From the NCBI GenBank assembly GCA_023151335.1, contig JAKLJF010000131.1, positions 1 through 9,953 on the forward strand: DNA of 9,953 nucleotides, read 5' to 3'. Position numbers and translations under genes: made by a program. This DNA comes from Thermoanaerobaculia bacterium (lineage in GTDB: Bacteria; Bacteroidota; Bacteroidia; Chitinophagales; Saprospiraceae). The notes under the pieces are model-generated. The model saw only the letters and a program-made list of their open reading frames with translations. It was not told the origin of the DNA and ran no database searches. Shown piece by piece: positions 1 to 6,412 of this stretch (within the stretch, counting starts at the first letter, position 1; every line of letters begins with the position of its first letter).

Positions 1-1
1 A

Positions 2-3000
2 GCCAACAATGACTGCGGCGCTTCCCTGCCCGCCTGCCTGCCCATCACGGTCAACCCGCAACCCATAGCGCCCCAACTTGCCGGCCCCGACACGGTTTGC
101 AGCAATGGCGGATCCTACCTGTACCATTTCCCAAATCAACAGACTGGCGCGACCTATAATTGGACTGTCCCTTCCGGCGCAATACTCACCGGATCGGCCG
201 ACAGCGTAAGCGTCGATTTTACCAATGCGGTTTCCGGCCAGGTTTGTGTCAGCGCCCAAAACTTGTGCGGCACAGCCGGACCCGTTTGTCGAACCGTACA
301 GGTAAAACCGGCCCCTGTGGCCGATCTGAACGGCGCGCCCGAAATATGCGCCGGTGAGTCCGTTAACCTGGCTTTTTCCCTCTCCGGCAACGGACCGTTT
401 GACGTGGTGTGGTCGGACGGCGTCCAAAATTTTGTCCTCAACGACATTTCCAACGGACATACCGTCACCGTTAACCCCACCCAGCACACCACCTACCGCC
501 TGCTCAGTGTCGGCGACCAGGGCGCGCCCACCTGTTCTTCCATATCCGCCGACAGCGTGTCAGTCTCGGTATGGCCGCTGGCGCAAACGACCCAGGCGTT
601 CCAGATATGCCAGGGCGAGACTATGCTGCTCGGTGGAGCGCAGCAAAGCGTTTCGGGTGTGTATTACGACTCATTGGCTACCATACACGGTTGCGACAGC
701 GTGGTGATCAGTACACTAACCGTAAATACGGCGGATACTGTTTTAATAGAGCAAAACACCTGCGATCCGGCCCTGGCCGGCACTTCCGTGCAAAATCTTA
801 CCAACCAGGCCGGCTGCGACAGTACCGTGACCACCGTCGTCACCTTGCTGCCCAGCCATACTATCGACATTTTTGACACCAGTTGCGACCCGGCGAATGT
901 GGGCGTTTTTATACAAAATCTGAGCAACCAGTTCGGTTGCGACAGCATCGTGACCACCACCATAACCTACCTCGATTCCGATACCACCTACCTCGATGCC
1001 ACCAGCTGCAATACCAGCGCCGTGGGGGTATTTACTCAAAACCTCACCGCACTCGACGGCTGCGACAGCCTGGTGATCACCACGGTTTCATTTGTTCCAT
1101 TGGATACCACTTACCTCACGGCAACTAATTGCGATCCGGCAGCCGTGGGCACTTTTTACCAAACCCTGGTCACCGCCGGCGGTTGCGACAGCACACTGGC
1201 TACTACCGTTACGCTCCTGCCCAGCGACACCACCCTGCTTAGCGCCGCGGACTGCGACCCGGCCAACGTCGGTACTTTTGTGCAAAACCTGACCAACCGT
1301 TATGGCTGCGACAGCACGGTAATTACCACCGTTGCGCTGCTGCCCAGCGATATCACCCAACTTACCGCTGCCGATTGCGACCCGGCCAAGGTGGGCACCT
1401 TTGTACAAAACCTGAGCAACCGCTTCGGCTGCGACAGCACCGTGATCACCACCGTTTCGCTGCTCCCCAGCAATACTACCCAACTTACCGGAACGGATTG
1501 CAACCCGGCAAACGTGGGCACCTTTGTGCAAAACCTGACCAACCAATACGGTTGCGACAGTATCGTGACCAAAGTTATTACCCTGGTGTACAACGACACG
1601 ACTTATCTGACGGATCAAAGCTGCAATCCCAGCCAGGTGGGCACCTTCCAACAGGTACTCAGCGATGTGGCCGGTTGTGACAGTGTCGTCGTAACCACGG
1701 TATCGTTCTTCCAGATTGATACCACCTATCTTACCGCCTCCACCTGCAATCCGGCTGCCGCGGGCATTTTTGCCCAAACCTTGCTGACGGCGGCAGGCTG
1801 CGATAGTGCCATCGTCACAAACGTGGCCCTGCTGCCCAGTCATCAGACCGCTATTCAATCGACTACCTGCGATCCCTCGGCTGCCGGCGTGTTCACCTAC
1901 CCGCTGGTCAATCAGTACGGATGCGACAGTGTCGTTACAGAAACCGTGACCCTGCTGCCCAGCAGTACCACCACGCTCACCTTCACTACCTGCGAGCAGG
2001 CAGAGGTGGGAACGACAGTGCAAACCCTTGTCAATCAATACGGTTGCGACAGCGTAGTGACGGCTATTACCACCCTGCGCCCCGTCGAAGCGTGCAACGT
2101 GGCGGCTACCCTGGCCGGTTCCGACATTCCCTGCGGGTCAAACACAGGCTCGCTTACGCTGTCCGTTACGCTGGGGCTGCCCCCTTATACCTACACCGTA
2201 CTTTCCGGCAATACGCCGGTCGCTTCCGGTTCAGTAACAGGCAACAATACCCCACAAGCCATTTCCGGTTTACCGGCAGGGAACTATACGGTAGTGATTA
2301 CAGCCTCCACCGGCTACACAACTACCGCCCAGGCTACCATCGTGCAATTGATCCCGCCTGTATTGACAACAAAAGTGAGTTCCGATTTCAGCGGATTTGC
2401 GATCAGCTGCAACGGGGCAGCCGACGGCAGCGCGCTGGCCTCGGCAAGCGGAGGCAAACAGCCCTTCAGTTTTGCCTGGTCGAACGGCGCCACCACTGCC
2501 CAAACCGGCAACCTCACGGCCGGCGCCTATTCTGTTACCGTCACCGACGCCAACAACTGCACGGCCACGGGCAGCGTCCTGCTGGATGAGCCGCAGCCCA
2601 TGCAATTGGCCTTCACCGTCAACAACCCGAATTGTTTCGGGCAAAAACACGGCACGATCATCTCGTCAGCCGAAGGCGGCGCCCCACCCTACCGGTTCTC
2701 CCTGAACAACGGCGTATTCCAGGGTAATAATGTTTTCCTGGGACTCGACGCCGGCTCCTATACCGTGACGGCACAGGACGCCAACGGCTGCGAAACGGAA
2801 GAGGCCATTCTCGTCAATGCGCCCGTGCTGGTGGATGTGGAACTGGGCGACAACATCAAAATTTCACTCGGCGACAACGCCACCCTTGAAGCCGTGGTGA
2901 ACGTGCCCTTCGACAGCCTCATCTCCGTCGTCTGGACGCCGCTGGATTCCCTGTCGGAATGCCCGGAATGTCTGACGCAAACCGTGGCGCCGCTTATCAG

Positions 3001-3376
3001 CACCACCTACTCTATCAGCGTGCAGGCCAGCAACGGCTGCCGCGACGACGACAAGGTGACCGTGATCGTCGACCGCCGCCGCCACCTCTACGTGCCCAAT
3101 ATCTTTTCACCCAACGGCGACGGTATCAACGACATATTTTCCGTGTTCCCCAAACCCAATACCGTGCGCTCGATCAAAACCTTTCAGGTGTTCGACCGAT
3201 GGGGCGAACTGGTGTACACCGCACCGGAATTCGGCCCGAACGATCCGGGCATCGGCTGGGATGGCAGGCTGAAGGGCAAGGAAATGCCGCCTGCCGTGTT
3301 CGCCTGGGTGATCGAAGTCGAATTTATCGACGGCGTGACGGAGGTGTTTAACGGGGATGTGACGCTGACGAAATAA
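2..3376 (+). CDS. Large secreted repeat protein with CHU_C / type IX secretion C-terminal sorting domain (5' partial)
   Basis: The frame is open from the first complete codon (base 2) to TAA at 3374-3376, so the true start is upstream; 1124 residues are visible. A TTG at 263 sits mid-domain and is not the start. Domains in visible numbering: PKD-like about 31-100 (YNWTVPSGA, then SAQNLCGTAGP); Ig-like about 100-195; degenerate Cys unit about 198-244; eleven 41-residue two-Cys repeats 245-695; three SprB-type repeats about 703-780, 799-862 and 873-940; Ig/PKD-like about 941-1024; CHU_C domain 1030-1124, opening with YVPNIFSPNGDGINDIF and containing FDRWGELVY and GWDGRLKG. By family knowledge this C-terminus marks type B cargo of the type IX secretion system, exported across the outer membrane and often surface-attached. 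Adhesion or gliding-related roles are typical of such proteins, but nothing here fixes one. Rich in Cys, Thr and Asp, with no enzymatic domain visible. Family call is secure; specific function unknown. Confidence 0.93.
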   Translation, partial: ANNDCGASLPACLPITVNPQPIAPQLAGPDTVCSNGGSYLYHFPNQQTGATYNWTVPSGAILTGSADSVSVDFTNAVSGQVCVSAQNLCGTAGPVCRTVQVKPAPVADLNGAPEICAGESVNLAFSLSGNGPFDVVWSDGVQNFVLNDISNGHTVTVNPTQHTTYRLLSVGDQGAPTCSSISADSVSVSVWPLAQTTQAFQICQGETMLLGGAQQSVSGVYYDSLATIHGCDSVVISTLTVNTADTVLIEQNTCDPALAGTSVQNLTNQAGCDSTVTTVVTLLPSHTIDIFDTSCDPANVGVFIQNLSNQFGCDSIVTTTITYLDSDTTYLDATSCNTSAVGVFTQNLTALDGCDSLVITTVSFVPLDTTYLTATNCDPAAVGTFYQTLVTAGGCDSTLATTVTLLPSDTTLLSAADCDPANVGTFVQNLTNRYGCDSTVITTVALLPSDITQLTAADCDPAKVGTFVQNLSNRFGCDSTVITTVSLLPSNTTQLTGTDCNPANVGTFVQNLTNQYGCDSIVTKVITLVYNDTTYLTDQSCNPSQVGTFQQVLSDVAGCDSVVVTTVSFFQIDTTYLTASTCNPAAAGIFAQTLLTAAGCDSAIVTNVALLPSHQTAIQSTTCDPSAAGVFTYPLVNQYGCDSVVTETVTLLPSSTTTLTFTTCEQAEVGTTVQTLVNQYGCDSVVTAITTLRPVEACNVAATLAGSDIPCGSNTGSLTLSVTLGLPPYTYTVLSGNTPVASGSVTGNNTPQAISGLPAGNYTVVITASTGYTTTAQATIVQLIPPVLTTKVSSDFSGFAISCNGAADGSALASASGGKQPFSFAWSNGATTAQTGNLTAGAYSVTVTDANNCTATGSVLLDEPQPMQLAFTVNNPNCFGQKHGTIISSAEGGAPPYRFSLNNGVFQGNNVFLGLDAGSYTVTAQDANGCETEEAILVNAPVLVDVELGDNIKISLGDNATLEAVVNVPFDSLISVVWTPLDSLSECPECLTQTVAPLISTTYSISVQASNGCRDDDKVTVIVDRRRHLYVPNIFSPNGDGINDIFSVFPKPNTVRSIKTFQVFDRWGELVYTAPEFGPNDPGIGWDGRLKGKEMPPAVFAWVIEVEFIDGVTEVFNGDVTLTK
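734..2086 (+). repeat. Eleven in-frame tandem 123-bp repeats (41 residues, two Cys each)
   Basis: Units start at 734, 857, 980, 1103, 1226, 1349, 1472, 1595, 1718, 1841 and 1964, each exactly 123 bp with no insertion or deletion. The consensus is roughly DTTxLTxxxCDPAxVGTFVQ followed by NLTNxxGCDSxVxTTVxLLPS. Cys at unit positions 10 and 28 and the tetrapeptide GCDS at 27-30 are present in all eleven copies. Units 5-7 (1226-1594) are closest to consensus; units 1, 10 and 11 are more diverged at their edges. A looser relative with QGE and HGCDSVV precedes the array at about 593-733. Related GCDS-type repeats occur in many Bacteroidota surface proteins. Two cysteines per copy suggest one disulfide per unit outside the cell, which is inference. 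Confidence 0.95.
2108..2821 (+). repeat. Three SprB-type repeat modules
   Basis: Three modules lie between the 41-residue array and the C-terminal region. Their shared skeleton is a Cys near the start, then a Gly/Ser-rich stretch, a G(L/G)xPPY-like turn, a (L/G)xAG(N/A/S)Y(T/S)V motif, then DANxC. Module 1 (about 2108-2341) has GLPPYTYTV and LPAGNYTVVI but lacks the DANxC end. Module 2 (about 2396-2587) has SCNGAADG, GGKQPFSFAWSNG, LTAGAYSVTVTDANNC. Module 3 (about 2618-2821) has NCFGQKHG, GGAPPYRFSLNNG, LDAGSYTVTAQDANGC. Modules 2 and 3 fit the SprB repeat family known from gliding adhesins and other type IX cargo; module 1 is a degenerate member. Confidence 0.8.
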
Positions 3377-3463
3377 GATGATTGTCTAAATCAAAAGATT
3401 TTACTTCTGGCCTGTTTTTGTTTTAAAATTCACATACTCAAAACAAACTGTCTGAAAATATAC

Positions 3464-3471
3464 TACCTTTG
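3464..3471 (+). promoter_or_regulatory. Candidate Bacteroidota -7 promoter box for rmuC
   Basis: TACCTTTG matches the Bacteroidota sigma-A -7 consensus TAnnTTTG in all fixed positions. It lies 29 bases before the rmuC ATG in the 124-base gap after the surface-protein gene, predicting transcription start near 3475-3480 and a very short leader. I find no clear TTG/TTTG -33 element at the expected 19-21 base spacing (the stretch there is AAACAAACTG), so the call rests on the -7 box, its position and the AT-rich setting. Confidence 0.45.
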
Positions 3472-3500
3472 TTTCCCATGAAGGCTAATTTCACCTGCCC

Positions 3501-4805
3501 ATGGATACAACGGTTATAATTCTCACTGGAGCGATTGCGCTGGTGGCAGTTGTTTTACTGGTTTTACGCCGTCAAACTGACGGCGTTACGAACAGCACGC
3601 CGGCAGGCCCGACGGTGCCGAAAGAGCTGTACAACACGATTGTCGCGCAAAACGAAATGCTGCGCGCCGAACTGAGCGCCAAAGAACAGGAACTGCGCGA
3701 CAGCCTGGCGCAGGTCGCCGCGCGCGAGCAGTCCATCCTGCACCTGCAGGAAACCCTGCAAACCCAAAAATCGGAATCGGAGCAATTGCACCGGCGTTTT
3801 AACACGGAGTTCGAAAACCTCGCCAACCGCCTGCTGGAGGAAAAATCGCAACGATTTACCGAACAAAACGCCCAACAACTGCACCAAACCCTGGCGCCGC
3901 TGCGCGAAAAGATCCTCGAATTTGAGCAAAATATCGACCGGAAATTCACCGAGGAAACTCGCGAAAAATCGGGTCTGAAAAAGGAAATCGAGCAACTGCG
4001 CGAACTCAACCAGCAGCTCAGTCGCGACGCCCACAACCTCGCCTCGGCGCTCAAGGGCCAAAGCAAGGTGCAGGGCGACTGGGGAGAACTGCAACTCGAA
4101 GTATTGCTTGAAAAAGCCGGCTTGCAAAAAGGCGCGCATTTCCTCACCCAAACCACCCTGCGCGACGAAACCGGCGCCGCCAAACGCCCCGACTTTATCA
4201 TTCAGTTACCCGAAAACAAACAACTGATCATCGACGCCAAGGTGTCCCTGACCGCCTTCGAACGCTATTTCAACGAGGACGACCCCGCCCGCCGCGAACA
4301 ACACCTGCGCGCCCATGTCGGCAGCATCCGCAATCACGTACAGGAACTGAGCAACAAAAACTACCAGATGCTCTACCAGGTGAACACGCCCGATTACCTG
4401 CTACTGTTCATCCCCGTCGAAGGCGCGCTCACCGCGGCTGCACAGGCCGATCCGAAGCTGTTTACCGATGCCCTCGAACGCAACATCGTACTCGTCAGCA
4501 CCAGCAGCCTGCTGGCCACCATGCGCACCGTGGCCTACCTGTGGAAACAGGAAAAACAAACCCGTTCTGTGCAGGAAATTGCCCGGCAAAGCGGGCTCCT
4601 GTACGACAAATTCGTATCCTTTGTAGATGACCTGCGCAATATCGGCGCCCGGCTCGACAGCGCCCGGGCTGCCTACGACGAAGCCATGCTCAAACTCGTG
4701 AACGGCGCCCGCCCCGGCGATACGTTGGTGGGACGCGCGGAAAAAATCCGGGAGTTGGGCGCAAAGGCAAGCAAGCGGCTGCCGGAGGAATTGGTGGAAG
4801 AATAA
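3501..4805 (+). CDS. rmuC: DNA recombination protein RmuC
   Basis: The product is 434 residues, close to the usual RmuC length. Residues 5-22 form an N-terminal membrane helix (IILTGAIALVAVVLLVL), which supports the ATG at 3501. A Gln/Glu-rich region at about 40-185 looks like long coiled coil. The RmuC domain follows: GDWGELQLEVLLEKAGL at 192-208, RPD at 229-231 and IIDAKVSL at 243-250, giving the Asp...Asp-x-Lys arrangement (D231, D245, K247) of a PD-(D/E)xK nuclease-like core. Then come TPDYLLLFIPVEGAL (296-310) and the helical SSLLATMRTVAYLWKQEKQ. In E. coli, RmuC limits rearrangements at inverted repeats; the exact biochemistry is less settled. The gene probably has its own promoter, lacks a Shine-Dalgarno sequence and ends 8 bp before the stop of the convergent bestrophin gene. 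Nothing is missing or broken. Confidence 0.95.
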   Translation: MDTTVIILTGAIALVAVVLLVLRRQTDGVTNSTPAGPTVPKELYNTIVAQNEMLRAELSAKEQELRDSLAQVAAREQSILHLQETLQTQKSESEQLHRRFNTEFENLANRLLEEKSQRFTEQNAQQLHQTLAPLREKILEFEQNIDRKFTEETREKSGLKKEIEQLRELNQQLSRDAHNLASALKGQSKVQGDWGELQLEVLLEKAGLQKGAHFLTQTTLRDETGAAKRPDFIIQLPENKQLIIDAKVSLTAFERYFNEDDPARREQHLRAHVGSIRNHVQELSNKNYQMLYQVNTPDYLLLFIPVEGALTAAAQADPKLFTDALERNIVLVSTSSLLATMRTVAYLWKQEKQTRSVQEIARQSGLLYDKFVSFVDDLRNIGARLDSARAAYDEAMLKLVNGARPGDTLVGRAEKIRELGAKASKRLPEELVEE

Positions 4806-4813
4806 ACTTGCAT

Positions 4814-5692
4814 TCAGATCAACTCATGTATGTGCGCCTGAATATTGTGCGCGATCTTGTCCATCGGCAGGTCGTTTTCATCGCTGCCGAAAGGTTCTTC
4901 AATTTCTTCGGCAATGAGCTCCAGACTGGCCAGTACGTAAAAAATAAAAGTCACGATCGGAATGACGTAATAGCCCAGTGTAAACACGAATCCGAAAGGC
5001 AGGGTGGCGATGTAGAAAAAAATGAATTTTTTGATAAAAACGCTGTAAGAAAAAGGAATGGGCGTGTTCCGGATGCGCTCGCAGGCGCCGCAGATGTCGG
5101 TGAAATCCTGTAATTGTTCATTCAGGAACAGCAGCTGTTCTCCGCTGATATGCCCTTCGGTCTGTAAATCATGCACTTTTTGATACATCATCAGCGCCAC
5201 CTGGTTGGGCAGGTGTTTTTCCGTATCCAGCCTTTGTTGCACGTCGGGCGGCAATTTATCGAACAGCGCAATCCTGGATTGTTCGGAACGCAGGTGGTTT
5301 TTCAGCGTTTCGGCGTAGGCGGGTATCATTTGCCTGAAGAAAGCCCGCGCCGGGTGCTCCGGCGGCAGCAAGGCCGATAACTTCATCGCCAGGTTCCGGC
5401 TGGAATTTACCAGGGCGCCCCATTGTTTGCGGCCTTCCCACCACCTTTCGTAGGCCGTATTGGTGCGGAAAACCAATAAAAAGGAGATGACAAAGCCCAG
5501 CAGGGTGTGCAAAATAGTGATGTTCCGTACCTGACTGTTTTCATTCAGGCGCCAAACCTCCATTTCCAGCCAGGCGACCAGTGCCGCGTACACACTTACG
5601 GCGATCATAGGAAAAAACAGTCGCCGCGCCGTGTCGGAACGGTGAAACCGGAACAAATAGGCGATCCACTCTTTCGGGTTGTAACTGATCAT
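4814..5692 (-). CDS. Bestrophin-family ion channel / membrane protein (UPF0187 type)
   Basis: 292 residues, usual for bacterial bestrophins. Hydrophobic segments fall at about 25-45, 57-76, 214-238 and 240-262. The signature FRTNTAYERWWEGRKQWG (75-92) follows the second helix, and EEPFGSDENDLPMDKI (265-280) near the C-terminus matches the family's acidic PFG-nDLP motif. TPIPFSYSVFIKK (210-222) fits the segment before the third helix. Characterised bacterial bestrophins are pentameric inner-membrane channels, cation-selective in the one studied structurally; the ion carried here cannot be read from sequence. The ATG at 5690-5692 is 25 bases downstream of the DUF937 stop, so translation from the tamL transcript is likely. 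Stop is TGA at 4814-4816. Complete, with no anomaly. Confidence 0.92.
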   Translation of the reverse strand: MISYNPKEWIAYLFRFHRSDTARRLFFPMIAVSVYAALVAWLEMEVWRLNENSQVRNITILHTLLGFVISFLLVFRTNTAYERWWEGRKQWGALVNSSRNLAMKLSALLPPEHPARAFFRQMIPAYAETLKNHLRSEQSRIALFDKLPPDVQQRLDTEKHLPNQVALMMYQKVHDLQTEGHISGEQLLFLNEQLQDFTDICGACERIRNTPIPFSYSVFIKKFIFFYIATLPFGFVFTLGYYVIPIVTFIFYVLASLELIAEEIEEPFGSDENDLPMDKIAHNIQAHIHELI

Positions 5693-5717
5693 GGGCGCGT
5701 GTATAATGGTAGAATGA

Positions 5718-6380
5718 TCAGTGCTTCACTGTAAAGGTTCTGAATACCCACAACAAACCTCCGCCCAAAGCCAGGAGCAACGCTAATGCCCAAATCCATT
5801 GCGGGCCAAGGGCCGGTTGCGGTTCATCAGTGGCGGTATGCGGCGTTTCATGCAATCCAAGAATAGTCCCCAGGCCGCTGGGGAGTGCGGCAAGAAAACG
5901 ATCCTGATCGGCGCGCAGGGTATTGGAAAGCCCCGCCACCGTTAAGGCGCCGGCCTGCACCCGTTTTCCCATGATACTGAGTACAATAGGCGCCGCAACA
6001 CCGAGCAATTCCGACACCGATTCGGGACGGGCCCCGGAGAAAGCAGCGATGGCGTTGCTCAGGGGCGTTATTTTGGCGCCGAACAGTTGACCCATCAGGT
6101 GCCCGGCCACGTCTTTTGGATCGTTCTGCGCCAGATTGCCGCGACGCAGCAGGGACTCAGGCTTCTCCATGATATCCGGCGGAAAATGGTGCAGGTGATT
6201 ATAAATACGGTTAATCGCCTTGGCATGATCGGCATAGCCGGCCGTACCGGCCAGAATAGCAGCGCTCCAGGCGCCGAGGGCTTTTGCCGTGGCATTGTCG
6301 TCTTCAGCCAGCCATTCAGCAGTTTCGGCTATAAAAGCCGGTGTCAGGTGTTCGTGTACAACGTCTAATAAACTGACCAT
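5718..6380 (-). CDS. DUF937 domain protein with C-terminal membrane anchor
   Basis: 220 residues. The N-terminal 175 residues resemble DUF937: MVSLLDVVHEHLTPAFI at the start, an Ala-rich helical region at about 30-60, GHLMGQLFGAKI (93-104), the ELLGVAAPIVLSIMGK block (124-139) and LPSGLGTILG (166-175). A Thr/Pro-rich linker (176-192) leads to one membrane helix (about 193-213, QWIWALALLLALGGGLLWVF), and the protein stops seven residues later. No signal peptide is visible, so an N-in tail-anchored topology in the inner membrane is the simplest reading. Function of DUF937 is unknown. As I recall, many Bacteroidota relatives continue after a similar helix into an OmpA-like peptidoglycan-binding domain, absent here; the bases beyond the TGA run straight into the bestrophin gene. 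Gaps of 32 bases to tamL and 25 to bestrophin suggest co-transcription. Confidence 0.8.
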   Translation of the reverse strand: MVSLLDVVHEHLTPAFIAETAEWLAEDDNATAKALGAWSAAILAGTAGYADHAKAINRIYNHLHHFPPDIMEKPESLLRRGNLAQNDPKDVAGHLMGQLFGAKITPLSNAIAAFSGARPESVSELLGVAAPIVLSIMGKRVQAGALTVAGLSNTLRADQDRFLAALPSGLGTILGLHETPHTATDEPQPALGPQWIWALALLLALGGGLLWVFRTFTVKH

Positions 6381-6412
6381 TTATATGAATGATGAATTGA
6401 TGAATTTCGCAA

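Noticed and set aside
1088..2038. Long minus-strand open frame (about 316 codons) opposite the repeat array
   Set aside because: The repeat unit is 123 bp, a multiple of three, so a stop-free antisense frame in one unit is stop-free in all. Its translation is low-complexity repeat text with no family resemblance, and the plus-strand frame is clearly coding.
3385..3450. Possible terminator after the surface-protein gene: AAATC/GATTT (3388-3401) and TTTGTTTT/AAAACAAA (3417-3447)
   Set aside because: Both stems are short and almost entirely A-T, expected by chance in this AT-rich gap; neither is followed by a convincing hairpin plus T-tract arrangement.
3478..3519. Thirteen-codon upstream reading frame (MKANFTCPWIQRL) overlapping the rmuC start
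   Set aside because: It starts about where transcription is predicted to begin, so it may have no leader at all, and nothing suggests it is translated.
3564..4201. Two long minus-strand open frames inside rmuC
   Set aside because: They oppose well-conserved RmuC coding sequence, and their translations are Ser/Arg- or Phe/Gln-biased, as expected for antisense of a Glu/Gln-rich coiled coil.
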